Of a stretch of DNA of 64,000 nt, positions 30,205 to 41,399 are shown piece after piece. Source of the stretch: Symsagittifera roscoffensis (taxonomy: Eukaryota > Xenacoelomorpha > Acoela > Convolutidae); NCBI RefSeq assembly GCF_963678635.1, contig NC_087065.1:57810754-57874753 (forward strand), given 5' to 3'. The translations under genes and the position numbers were made by a program. How positions within the stretch are numbered: position 1 is the stretch's first letter; each line of letters opens with the position of its first letter. The notes under the pieces were generated by a model, which saw only the letters and a program-made list of their open reading frames with translations, did not search any database and was not told where the DNA came from.

Positions 30205-30666
30205 AAGAGTCGATGAATGTAGTTCAGATTTGTTATTCATGTATAGGTCGTGATATGTTTTAATATTTTTTTTCAGGAAAAAATTTAAAATGTAATATCA
30301 AAAGAAGTGCATTCAAATGTCTGAATGTACAGATAATACTCCTAGGTTTATATGCACTTTTTGAGTTCAATTCAAGTTCGTTTGCTAGAAGGCAGACAAA
30401 ATGCACTCTCCAGCTTTGAAAGCTGTAATGGATCGCAAAAATTGATTGCTTTTGTTTCTTAAGTGGAATTTTAGTCTCGACGGATACAAACTTTTCTAAT
30501 AATTTAGTTTTCTGATATAGGGTTAAAATTATCAAAATCGTGCGAATTGTAAATTGCTCTTGACATTCAATTTGCTTAAAGGCCATATATTTTTTTGTTT
30601 CATTTTCAAAAGTTGACGTTTTTTTGCGTTCAATGGCTCTTCTTTTACCAGTGTTACTTTGCTATG
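30205..30666 (+). repeat. AAGAGTC inverted-repeat family, copy B
   Basis: Starts AAGAGTCGATGAATGTAGTT and ends GCGTTCAATGGCTCTTC. It contains the block GTGCATTCAAATGTCTGAATG, a TATGCACTTTTTGAGTTCAA block shared with copies C, G, H and I, and a TTTTTTTCAGG run near the left end. Confidence 0.75.
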
Positions 30667-33520
30667 TTTGTCCAACCGCAGTTCAAGTTATGAAATGTCA
30701 TAGTAGTTCAATATTTTATGCATTTCAAAAAGGTATTTTACTATTTTGGTTTATTGTTTTATATTAAATTTGTAGTAATAAGTTCGGATCGGTTCTGTGA
30801 TGATATGATTCTTTTTTTATTTTTGGGCAATTGCATTCTAAACGAGAATTTTTGTTAGACCAGTCCTTTTCATCCAGAATAATTTGAGGGTAACAGAAAT
30901 AATTTTCATGTGGTGCACTCATTACTTCTGTTGCGTGGTGAACTCCTCATCACTATTTTTTTGACGCGCGCCAGAGTTCTTTGTGTGACTCATGGATTGG
31001 TTAACTTATTTCTAATTGCTAGCTGTAAAGGCAATTTTCTTTATACTTAATTATATGATAAGTACTGAAAAGTATACGTAACGTGATTATACTGCATGAA
31101 ATGTATACCAAGATGAGTCATGGTTTTGGTACTTATAAATATGGTTTTCAGAACAATCTTCAATGGATTCGCTGTGGTTCTCGAGCCTGCAAATCGACTC
31201 CCAATACATGGAGAACTAGACGTCTGCTTGTCATCAAACCTTCTTCTCTCTTTTCGCACTGATTTCGCGCCGAAAATGGTCGATAATGCTTAGATATGCT
31301 GAATGTGTAGCATGTTAACCTCATCTGTTGCCTCATGCAGACCTCAATGTCACTTCCTAGGCTCACGAGTTTCACAAAATTCTAGCTAGTAGTTATTAGA
31401 AGTCAGCTCAATAATTTCAGTTATAACTTATAAGTGAAGTGCCCATCTCTAGTGCCTGTAATCCGGGGCCTGCTATCACCATGGTGCAATTAAATTGTCT
31501 CAATGGTCTTCCTTCATCTGAACAATATTTTGCGTCTCGCTATAGCGACTCTTCTAATGGAAAATCGTCAACCGCCTGTTTTGGCTTCCTTTTTTTAACC
31601 TTAAAACCGATTACGATTTTGTGTGGTTAATCAATAGTGGCCAAAGTTCTCCAATAAGATAGCCAATTGATGCAATAAATGAGCGACGCTTATGCCAAAA
31701 TCATGACTAATTTAATCCTATTTTTATTCGGAATATATATTTTGAATATTTAATAGCTAATATTTGAAGTGTAATCATCATCCAGCTAATAAATTTGTAC
31801 AAGCAAAGTAGTGCAATGTAGTTTATAATGATGAATTAACTTATCCTTTTAAAAGCAGTTTTCCTCGAGTCATAGCCATGCGCTGATTGGATTATGACCA
31901 TTCACCACAAACGACAGGAACATCAAGAACTTTAAGCTATACAGCACGCTAGGGTAATTAAACCATCAAACCTTTTCCAAGGTTTTATATCCTTCGGCTG
32001 GAATATTGCAAAATTGTCATGGCAATTGATAAAGAGTTAATTTCGCTGCGTTCCAGGTTGCTTTGCGAAAGCAAAGTTTTTAAGAGATGAAATTTGTTGG
32101 GTTGATAGAAAACTGTATCATATTGGTTCAGAGATATAGTTATAATTTATTAAGTAAAGGATTTACTGACCTCTATTGCACTTCTAATATCGAATAGATG
32201 TTTTAAATAGGCTGTATAGCGTGCCAAAACAGCTGAAGACGTCAAGCGAATTCCGATTGAAGTTTTTTTTAAGTTTTATTTGGCTTGTTGACGCTTGCTA
32301 ATTCAGTTTTTTGACAAAGTTACCTATTGCTTTTTTCTAGAATTAGTATGATAAGAACCAGAGCGTTAATTGACCAGATTTTTAGATTGTTGATGAACAC
32401 TGGACAAATTTAGCAAATATAGACTATTCTGAAAAAAATGCAGAATATTTTTGCTTAGATGGTTGACAGTTTGGTTGGTGACTTTTATCCAAAGATCGTT
32501 CTGGTACGAAAGCAGCGGGATATTGTCCCGAAGCCAGATCGGAAGGAAGTTTGGATTTTAGTGCTTTTAGAGTGGCTAGCTTTTCGGGGAGTGTTTTTAT
32601 TCGAGTGGCTAGCTAGCTATAAGTGCCTCTTTACATTCGCATACGAAAACGACAAAAGGTTGAAAATAGAAGGAAAATATTATTGTCGTTGCTTTTGTTC
32701 AATTGTTTTAATCAAAATATCTGGTCGCAAGATTCAGTGCTCCTTGCGCGGCAACACGCGTTTTCTTCTTTGCGTGACAGAAAAAAACCAAGGAATTTGA
32801 ATACTTCAGAATAGTTAAAGAGTGACTGATTCCAACCAAAATTGAATTATAGAGATTTAGTTGCTACAAATGGCGGGAAAATAGTTGAATAAGTTCTGGA
32901 AAACTCAACATGCTTTTTTTATTAAGTTTACATGTGAACAAATTAACTGAGCATTAAAAATATGCGTTGTTGCTCCAACACGGCTGGTTCCTACCTAGTC
33001 TTTCGTGTGATAGGCACATCATTTTTACTTTAAAAAAGCGGTTCATTTTCCATCAAGATACACAAAGTCTGGAAAATAAAAATGACCGAATTTTTTTAGT
33101 ATTTATTATAAACATAATATTTTCAAATTTGCTTAAATTATAAGTAATTCGAACTGATTAGAAATAATTCACCCTAGACTTGGAAGTGCAAATGTTTTGC
33201 AATAGGAGAATAATCTTTATGGCATAGCATGGGGTTTCTCGGATAAGTTATACGCCATTTTTGCCAGATGTAGTCTGGTTTATGGTTCCTTCATTAGAAA
33301 GCTGTTTCATTGTTGTAATTATTATCAAAAAGCGTGATATGATGCTCTGAGACAATATTTTCCCCATTTTTATTTTTTTTAAATAGCAACTTAAACGCAG
33401 TTGCTAAGTTTTTCCAAGTGTTAATGGATTTACTCAATACTCATTTTTTTTAGTGTGGGTTCTTTTTTCGGGAATTTCGTTTGGGTTCATTTTTTGATTT
33501 TGATGGTTTTGGTTTTTGGT
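30667..33520. other. Non-coding AT-rich DNA
   Basis: No recognisable exon or element in this 2.8 kb. Short open frames near 31,200 (minus), 31,440 and 32,460 (plus) lack motifs and splice context. GCGCGCC-like and GC-rich spots at 30,965 and 32,745 are isolated. Confidence 0.4.
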
Positions 33521-33740
33521 TATCTAAAGTTCAGACTCTTATAAAGGTCGCAATTATTTTTTCGTGTTTTTTTTTCGAGAAAAATGTTAAAATGCTCTAA
33601 TAACAAAAGAAGTACATTCATACTTATAAATGCACATATATATGCACTTTTTGAGTTCAATTTAAACTCATTTTCTTGAAGGTAGGCAATTTGCACTCTC
33701 GATTTATAGAAGCTTAAGTGGCGCGAAAAAAAAACACGAT
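33521..33740 (+). repeat. AAGAGTC family, copy I, truncated at its left end
   Basis: Begins inside the family at AGTTCAGACTCTTATAAAGGTCG (33,527) and contains the GTACATTCATACTTATAAATG and ATGCACTTTTTGAGTTCAA blocks. It loses similarity after the GCGCGAAAAAA block. Confidence 0.6.
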
Positions 33741-34394
33741 AGATTTTAATTGCAGGGCTTGAGTCTTAATTGTGGGGCTGCGGATGTGAGCTCTTGAAAT
33801 ATTGTACATGCTTTTCCCGAAAGTTGTCATTTTTTTCCTGTTCAGTCATATCGTAGAAGCTGTTAAACGTTTTTGACTTTCGTTGAATTGCCCTAGGAGG
33901 TTTTAGAGATAGTAAAAGTTAAAAAGCGATAATCTTTAAAATTATTTTTTTTGGATCTTGGAATTTTTGTCTGCCTTTACTTTATTTGCTTGACTTGAAG
34001 ATTATAATTTACTTTTGACTTGCGATAGCAATTGTCTTGTAAGCGGGAATTAGACTTTTTTCCTGTAAACAACTTTTCTTTCCACGTTGGCTGTGTTTTT
34101 CTCGTAAGATTCTAGGTCGAGGAGCTTGGCGGCATCCATCGCCCGAAGCCACAGGTCTGCGGGGGCGAAAGGTATGGGTTTTGGTGGCAATTTTTCCTTG
34201 TTGATAATGGGTTGTTTTAATCTTTTTCGTATAATTGCTGTACATTTGAACATTTAGTCAGTTGTTTTTGCAATTATTGACGCAGTTAAGTAAAAGGTTT
34301 CTTTCTTCTCCTGCTAGAGTTCGTGTGCTGGTTATCGGGAAGTTGACTTTTTTTCCATTATTATTGTTTTTATGAAACCTCAATGACATGGTCA

Positions 34395-34480
34395 AGGCAT
34401 AATATCGCCTCCACCTGGTATAGGCGTGCCTTGGGTTTTTGAGGCCTGGAGTTCAACTCTCGGTCAGACCCTATTTTGTT
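34395..34480 (+). repeat. tRNA-headed SINE fragment
   Basis: A tRNA-like head with box-B-like GGAGTTCAACTCTCGGTCAG (34,449-34,468). It abuts copy C of the AAGAGTC family immediately downstream. Confidence 0.45.
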
Positions 34481-34494
34481 TTGCAAGAGTTGAT

Positions 34495-34963
34495 GCACGT
34501 AGTTCAGATTTTTATATAGTTCGTGATGATTTTTTCAGTTTTTTTTTTCGTGGAAAAATCTCAAATTGCTCTCAAAAAACTACAGAAGTGCATTCATACT
34601 TATTGATGCAAGTGTAATTGTTCTTAGGTATATGTGCGCTTTTTGAGTTCGATCCAAGTTCATTTGCCAAATGGAAGGCAAAACTAGCTCTTCATTTACG
34701 AAAGAGGAAATAGCGCGATACTACGTGATCGATTCCTGGTTCCGAAAGTAGAATTTAATTTTTAGATTTCACAGCGGAATAAAAACTTCGCTCAACACTC
34801 CAGTTTTCTCAAATTGGGATAATTTTTAGCAAAAGTTAAAGAATCATAAATTGTTCTAGAAATTCAAAGAACTTTAAGGCCATCTATTTTTTTCTTTGAA
34901 AGTTGAGAATTTGTGAAAGACCAATCAGTATTTTTTTCTGTTTCCTTGCAGTCATTGACTTTT
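34495..34963 (+). repeat. AAGAGTC inverted-repeat family, copy C
   Basis: Starts AAGAGTTGATGCACGTAGTT and ends TGCAGTCATTGACTTTT. It contains GTGCATTCATACTTATTGATG, the GCACTTTTTGAGTTC-like block and CTTTAAGGCCATCTATTT. Confidence 0.75.
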
Positions 34964-35286
34964 TTCAAACTGTCTGCTGCATTCGATTTCTTTAGAAATT
35001 GTTTTTTAAACTGAAAATGTGAATGGTTGGATTGAGTGTTGATTTTTGTCGGGCTTTTTTTCAAGACCTTCTAGCTTGGAATTGTTCCGATTAAAATCAA
35101 TTTTCCCGAATTGAAAAAAAAAAATACAATTTTGTGATTTATCAACTCAGATTTTCTACACTTTTTTGTTCAGCTTGCGTTTAGCAAGCGTTATTAAATC
35201 GGAATAAAGACTTTTTTCGGGTTAACAACTAGTTTAACAAAGTTACGTGAATCAGTTGGGTCATATGAAACGTTATTTCAAAAGTG

Positions 35287-35400
35287 AGACTTTGGCCCGG
35301 AGGTAATGCAGTTGCCTTTGAAACATAATGCAAGGGGTTCGGGTCCCTGTCGGATCTTTTCTTCAGTGTCTGAAATTCAAATTTTTTCGGGATTTTAGTT
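35287..35400 (+). repeat. tRNA-headed SINE
   Basis: Box-A-like TTGGCCCGGAGGTAATGC and a strong box B GGGGTTCGGGTCCC (35,335-35,347) at tRNA-like spacing. Followed by TTTTCTTCAG and a body that does not match the other copies well. Confidence 0.55.
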
Positions 35401-35609
35401 TTTCGGCTTAGTTCCCGTCCCACATTTTTTGCCGCTGTGCTCAGTTTTCATTGTAGTCTCAAGTGTTAATGATTAACTTATTTACTTTTTTACCTGATAC
35501 TATACCTGATATGTACAGCACTACCTGTTTTTTTGCTTAAAAATTTTATTCGGCCTAGTAATAACGGCTCTTGTTTTTTCGGTTATTTTGCATTGGTATA
35601 AAGATAAAA

Positions 35610-36725
35610 AATTCCTGTTTGATAAAAACTGGTATTATGAAAATATTATGAAACTCTATGGGACCGGTTTTTTTTGAGACGCTTTGAAAAATTTTTTCGC
35701 TTTCAAAAAATTTGGTTTTTCTTAAAAACTACAATCGATTTTCGAAAAAGTGGTACCAATGGGAAGTCCGCACTCTTACCTGACTCTGCTTAATTTCCTG
35801 GGATCTTTTTTTTTACCCTGCCACACTTTCGACAGCCTTGGATTAAATGTGTGGGTTTTTTATCTATATTTTTGGACTTCTGACATTTTCTCGCAAACTA
35901 CCGTCCCAAATCTGGGATTTGGGTTCAATGGAGGATAGAACAGGTTGTAAAAGCTCTCCTGCATAAGCGTTTACGCCCAAATTTTTTCTACACAAAAATT
36001 TATGACCCTCCGAAAAGTCAAATTTTCGATTTTTTGACCGTTGTTTCAAAACTTTTTGACTTTTATTGAAAACTACCCTCCCAAATCTGAGATTTTGGTT
36101 TCAATTGGTAGAACGGGTTGTGGAAGGCTCCCTTTTATAAACGGCTTTGCCCAACTTTTTCATCACTTATGACCTTATCTGAGATTTAAGTTTCAATGAT
36201 AAGATCGGGTTGTGCGAAGCTCCCCTGCATACAATGTTACACCCATTTTTTTGCACAAATAGTTTGGAAGTTCGGAGCCTTCGGAAATGTTTTTTTTTTT
36301 TCAATTTTTTTTACCGTTTTTTGAAATTTTTTAACTTTTCTCAAAAACTACCCCTTCAAATTTGAAATTTTGGGCTCAACGAGTAGAGCGTGTTGTGGGA
36401 AGCACCCTTGCATCAGCGGTTTTGCCCAAATTTTTTGACACAAAAGTGATGGCTCTCGGAAAAATCAAGTTTTCGATTTATTTCCTGTTTTTTTTGGAAG
36501 TTTTTCGAATTTTACGAATTTTTTCAAACAAAATTTATGACCCTTAAAAAAATTTTTAGAGTCACAGAAATTTCACTCATATTTAAATAGAGCAATAACT
36601 AGGTTCTGGGTGAAGCCCAATTTTTATATTTTTGAAATTATTTATTTCATCCGGCGCCAGAACGACAAACTGAAAAATTATCTAACCGGTACCTCCAGCT
36701 TTAATTGGGCCTCTAGTTGTTATTA
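35610..36725. repeat. Composite repeat: head, ~5 satellite monomers, conserved tail
   Basis: A head (TTCCTGTTTGATAAAAACTGG, then GAGACGCTTTGAAAAA) is followed by monomers with AAACTACCCTCCCAAATCTG, GAGATTTTGGTTTCAA, CTCCCCTGCATAAGCG-like and GACCGTTGTTTCAAAA blocks. The tail (36,560-36,725) has GGGTGAAGCCCAATTTTT, CATCCGGCGCCAG and CCAGCTTTAATTGGGCC. The same order, with fewer monomers, recurs at 57,865-58,460 (tail missing) and 61,470-62,190, so head, array and tail move together. Confidence 0.65.
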
Positions 36726-36759
36726 ATGTTTTTATTAGATTAGGTCGGCTGGTCTTAAA

Positions 36760-38720
36760 AAAATGGATATTCAAACTTTTTAATCTCTCAAAGTTTTTTA
36801 TGACAAGACTTTCTTTGACATTTTGTTTCTGCTTTAATTGGCGTCTAGCCCTGTGCTGTTGGCTTAGTTAATGCTTGAAAATACTAAAAGATTGCTTAAT
36901 GTTAGTAGTTGAGTTTCTCGTCTGTTTTTCTCAGCGTGGGTTTTGTAAATCCAAAAAAATGTTGATTTTGGTAAAGAAAACCATTTCCTTGGTATTTTTG
37001 TTTTCAAATCGATTGGCGTGTTAACACGTGTTGTGACTTAGTGGACGCTCAAAAATTTCTTAGGTTTGCTCCATGTTATTTGTTGTGTTTCTTGTTTGTT
37101 TTTTTGAGATTGAATTTTTCGTTTCCAAAAAAAAAATGATGATATTTTATGTCAACCATTTCCTTTTGTATTTTTGTTTTCGAATCAATTGGCGTCTAGC
37201 CACTTGTTTCTGGCTTTGTGGATGCTTGGAAAATACTGAAAGCTTGCTTAATTGTGCTGGTTGTGTTTCTCGTCTGTTTTTTCTTATTTTTAAAAAAGTT
37301 GTTTACTTTTTATGACAACCATTTCCTTTGGTATTTTTGTTTTCGGGGCAATTGGCGTTTAGCCACATTTTGTTGAATTCAAATCGTTTGGCGTGTTAAC
37401 ACGTGTTGTGGCTTAGTGGACGCTCAAAAATTTCTTAAGTTAGTTCCATGCTATTTGTTGTGTTTCTTGTTTGTTTTTCTGAGATTGAATTTTTCGTATT
37501 TCCAAAAAAAATGTTGATTTTTTATGACAACCACTTCCTTTTGTATTTTGTTTCCGAATCAATTGGCGTCTAGCCACTTCTTTCTGGCTTTGTGGACGCT
37601 CGGAAAATACTAAAAGCTTGCTTAATTGCGCTGGTTGTGTTTCTCGTCTGTTTTTTCTTATTTTCAAAAAAGTTGTTTACTTTTTATGACAACCATTTCC
37701 TTTGGTATTTTTGTTTTCGGGGCAATTGGCGTTTAGCCACATTTTGTTGAATTCAAATCGTTTGGCGTGTTAACACGTGTTGTGGCTTAGTGGACGCTCA
37801 AAAATTTCTTAAGTTAGTTCCATGCTATTTGTTGTGTTTCTTGTTTGTTTTTCTGAGGTTGAATTTTTCGTATTTCAAAAAAAATGATGATATTTTATGA
37901 CAACCATTTCCTCTTGTATTTTTGTTTTCGAATCAATTGGCAGCTAGCCACTTGTTTCTGGCTTTGTGGACGCTCGGAAAATACTAAAAGCTTGCTTAAT
38001 GGTAGTAGTTGTTTTTCTCTGTGCTAGTGGGTATTTTTGTTTTCAAATCGATTGGCGTGTTAACACGTTGTTGTGGCTTAGTGGACGCTCGAAAATTTCT
38101 TAAGTTTGCTCCATGCTATTTGTTGTGTTTCTTGTTTGTTTTTCTGAGATTGAATTTTTCGTATTTCCAAAAAAAAAATGATATTTTCTGACAACCATTT
38201 CCTTTGGTGTTTTTGTTTTCGGGGCAATTGGCGTTTAACCACATTTTGTTGAATTAGTGGACCACAAAAAAATACTCATAGCTTGATTAATACTAGTGGT
38301 TGTTTTTCGTCTGTTTTTCTGAGGTTGAATTTTTCGTATTTCCAAAAATTTGTTAACTGTTTTATGGCAAACATTTCTTTAGGTATTTGTTTCTCGTCAA
38401 AAAAGTTGTTTAGTTTTCGTATTTTCAAAAAAATTTGAATTTTAATTGTTTAATTTTTTGTGACAACCATTTCCTTTGTTATTTTTGTTTTCGGGGCAAT
38501 TGGCGTTTAACCACGTTTTGTTGAATTAGTGGACGATCAAAAAATACTCAAAGCTGGCTTAATAATAGTGGTTGTGTTTTTCGTCTGTTTTTCTGAGATT
38601 GAATTTTTCGTATTTCCAAAAATTAGTCAACTTTTTGTATGACAAACATTTATTTCTGTATTTCTGTTTTCGGATTGATTGGCGTCTAACCACGAATTGA
38701 TGGCTGTGGTAGTGGTCACT
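36760..38720. repeat. Tandem array of ~175-190-bp monomers with a 374-bp higher-order unit
   Basis: Repeated blocks: CAATTGGCGTCTAGCCAC, GGCTTAGTGGACGCTC, AAAATACTAAAAGCTTGC, GTTGTGTTTCTCGTCTG, GAGATTGAATTTTTCGTATT, and ATGACAACCATTTCCTTTGG. The stretch at 37,317-37,690 is repeated almost perfectly at 37,691-38,060 (offset 374 bp), each holding two monomer types (one with GTGTTAACACGTGTTG). No coding sequence. Confidence 0.85.
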
Positions 38721-38839
38721 CGCAGCTTTTTAAAGATTGCTTTTTTGTTGTGGTTGTAATTCTGGTCTGTTTTCTATGATTGAACTTTTTGTGTTTCTAC
38801 TTTTTTTCCACAGGTATTTCCATCTTGCAATGGTACGCT

Positions 38840-38885
38840 TTCATTGTATCGCAAGTGACGCGAAGCTCCGCTCTGCCTCTGTTCA
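38840..38885 (+). repeat. GC-rich hairpin motif, copy at 38,845
   Basis: TTGTATCGCAAGTGACGCG followed by AAGCTCCGCTCTGCCTCTGT; one of about nine copies in the window of a motif that includes, in its best form, GCGAAGCTCCGCTTCGC. Confidence 0.65.
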
Positions 38886-39227
38886 AATTGATTTTGGTTT
38901 ATTCAATTGGCTAAAGCACCTGATAATGCGTCGCTTTAAGAGCAAAATAAGAGTTTGTAGGAATGCTGAAGCTTAAAATTGAAAATTTGACCACATGTTT
39001 TTATGACCACAATTTCAAATTTGTTTTTGGTTCAACGGACGTCTGTCTAGCAAAGTATTGTCGGCTTAATTGTCGTTCAGTTGTTGGTTCTGAATATTTA
39101 ACGCTGTCGATTGCGTTTTTTCATTTTCCTTGAATTGAAAATCATTTGAGACGTTTGAAGCTTTTGTAGATGTAGTTTTTTGGCATTTTTCAAATGATTT
39201 TTTTTTCACTTAGTGAATGCTATATTC

Positions 39228-39270
39228 GTGTTGTATCTCGTGTTGCGAAGCTCCGCTTCGCGTTTGTGTT
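39228..39270 (+). repeat. GC-rich hairpin motif, copy with perfect stem
   Basis: At 39,245-39,261 the sequence GCGAAGC-TCC-GCTTCGC forms a perfect 7-bp stem with a 3-nt loop in AT-rich surroundings, preceded by TTGTATCTCGTGTT. Confidence 0.7.
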
Positions 39271-39589
39271 TATCTGTGTTCAATCAGAATTTTTTTATTT
39301 TCACTTGCATTCTAACTGAAGTGTGCATGCAGCAGCTGCGCTTTCCAAACTCGCATGGTTGAATAGTTGAATTCAAAAAATTTTAGAAGTAATCGAAATG
39401 TTCGAGTTGAACATTGATATCATTGATAAGTAATTGGCTCAAGTGATTTTTTGGTCATAGTGATTTGCGCATTTGTGCTTTTTTCTCTTTCCGACCCGAC
39501 CATTTGTAGATTTTTTTTGCGCACTGGCGTCAAAGATAGCGCATTAGGTTCAAGCGTGGAAAGATATTACGTTTGAGCTGTGATTTTGG

Positions 39590-39745
39590 TATCCATCGAA
39601 AAGATGTACCATAAATTTTGGCTGTTGAAGTCAGGACTTGTTTTTTTTTCAAATGAGAAAAATTCTGTTTCATATAAAATTATCGGCCGATTATTTGTCT
39701 GTTTATCTTTTGCCGGCATAGATGCCAAATCTTGAAGAAGTTTTT
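39590..39745 (+). repeat. SINE body fragment
   Basis: The segment AATTCTGTTTCATATAAAAT with CGGCCGATTATTTGTCTG matches the body downstream of the tRNA-like heads at 14,290 and its duplicates. The head is not recognisable. Confidence 0.5.
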
Positions 39746-39827
39746 TTTTGCTGCGAGCTTTTTTCTTTAATGTTGCTTTGAGTGTTTTTTTTTTGAAAAT
39801 GCAAATTGAAATTTTACTTATCTTGAC

Positions 39828-40010
39828 TTCGTATTCCTTTTTTTTGCTTGGCTTAAAAATCTATCCGGCCAAAATTATTTAGGCCTGCCTTTTATTGGCT
39901 TAGTGATCTAATTGTTCGGCTTCGTATTCCTTTTTTTGCTTGGCTTAAAAACCTATCCGGCCAAAATTACTTAGGCCTGCTTTTTATCGGCTTAGTAATT
40001 GTTCGGCTTA
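39828..40010. repeat. ~90-bp tandem duplication
   Basis: TTCGTATTCC-T run-GCTTGGCTTAAAAA, then CTATCCGGCCAAAATTA and TTAGGCCTGC, occurs at 39,828-39,920 and again at 39,921-40,005. Confidence 0.8.
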
Positions 40011-40264
40011 ACAGGTTTCGGCTTGTTTTATATCGGCTTGTATACTCTTTTTGTATCATTTGATCCGCAACAAAAATTTTTGTGCGCCTGTGAGTGTTAG
40101 GAGTAAAAAATCTTTAATTATTTTTGAATTTAAAAAAATCGTTTTGAAGAGTTTCTGCTCAGGTATTTTCGGCTTTGCCATGTTTTGGTTAATTTTGTTC
40201 CGATGCTGGTTTTGCATTCTTTTGTTTGGGCATGTTTTTTTAGCAAATATCTTCATTCATTTTG

Positions 40265-40318
40265 TTAAATCTAGTTGTATTGCAAGTGGTGTACAACTTG
40301 CGATACAACTTGTATTCA
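40265..40318. repeat. Inverted repeat derived from the hairpin motif
   Basis: TTGTATTGCAAGT and ACTTGCGATACAA face each other around GGTGTACA, so the left half of the GC-rich hairpin motif is present as a head-to-head pair. Confidence 0.7.
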
Positions 40319-40814
40319 GCTTAACCTCTTGTGTAAAAAAATAATTCTAACTTCAGTTGCCTAGACCGTAAAACATATTTTTGATTCCTTCTATTATCGT
40401 TAAGCTTGACATTAAATTGATCAAATTGAATAAAGATTTTCGGGTTACGAGTTAACAAAATTATTTTGAATAACTTATGAAAAATGATCACCCCTTTCAC
40501 ATGCAGTGAAGTGATCAAAATTCTATTCAAAATATCTTTTTGTGTTCATTGTAAATTTACCAATCACTATTTTTTTCCTCTTATTTTGTTCGCTAAAAAA
40601 TGTTTTTTCTTAAGCGAATTTGGTTTACATTCAGTCGTTTTAGTCGTCTCTTGTTACTTTTTTGAAAAGCGAACATGTTTTTTATGCTTGTGTATGTGTG
40701 ATTCAGGGCGACCTATAAATTTGGATTTTCCACATATTTTAAGCTCTAGTTTTTTAATGACATTTTTTCGACTCAACGAGCACTTTCCCCAAGTGTTTTC
40801 GGCTAAATTACTTC

Positions 40815-40895
40815 TTGTTTAAGCCTCAGTGCAATAGTTAAGTATATGGGTTGTAGTGTTTTGGCCTTGGTCGATGATTGGTGGACTTTTTGGAC
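40815..40895 (+). repeat. Weak tRNA-like SINE head
   Basis: CAGTGCAATAGTTAAGTATATGG resembles a tRNA D-arm region, followed by GGCCTTGGTCGATGATTGG in place of box B. A diverged family member at best. Confidence 0.25.
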
Positions 40896-41179
40896 TTTTG
40901 TTGCGGCGACTCAATGGGTGCTTTTTGCGGGCGCGATTTTAGAAAGTGCACTCGGATTTTAGAAAATGCACTGGGATTTTAGACAGCTGTGCTTATTTGT
41001 GCAGCATCTGGCTAACCTAATTCTCGAAGTTCGCTTTGTAAACAAGTTTTCAGAATAGAATTGCTTCGTAATATTTTTTAAGCGGCAACAACAGGTAGAA
41101 AACAATATCACCTTGTGGCAACGATGGCATTTGTAATGAAATGACTCTCATGAAATGATATGTTTTCAGATGAAGTGGC

Positions 41180-41320
41180 ATGATGAGTTCGGTCTCTGGG
41201 GTTGAGAAGTGGAAGGAACACTCGCAGGCTGTGGTTGTGCACGACTTCATCGAAGACGCACAAGACAGAGACCTCAAATTGAAATCCGGCGACATAATCC
41301 TCGTAGTCAAAGTCACCAAA
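41180..41320 (+). CDS. CSK: CSK (C-terminal Src kinase), coding exon 1: SH3 domain, first half
   Basis: CSK is the cytoplasmic tyrosine kinase that phosphorylates the inhibitory C-terminal tyrosine of Src-family kinases. This exon gives residues 1-47 in phase 0 to a donor (AAA|GTCAGT). The ATG at 41,180 is preceded by an in-frame TGA nine bases upstream, which supports the start; a second ATG follows at once. An AG at 41,169 could be the acceptor of a 5' untranslated intron. The SH3 strands read AVVVHDF, the DLKLKSGDIILVV block and VTK, as in CSK. There is no Gly at position 2, so no myristoylation, which is the CSK condition and unlike Src. The next coding exon is 15 kb away, across a transposon-filled intron. 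Confidence 0.88.
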
Positions 41321-41399
41321 GTCAGTTCTATTCATTTATCCTGTTTCTATGCACTCCCAAAGACAGCTGTATCCTAAATTATATTGTTAACAGAAAACT

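Noticed and set aside
32459-32814. 113-codon plus-strand frame as a gene
   Set aside because: No start ATG in context, no domain, Leu/Phe-rich by composition; it looks like chance.
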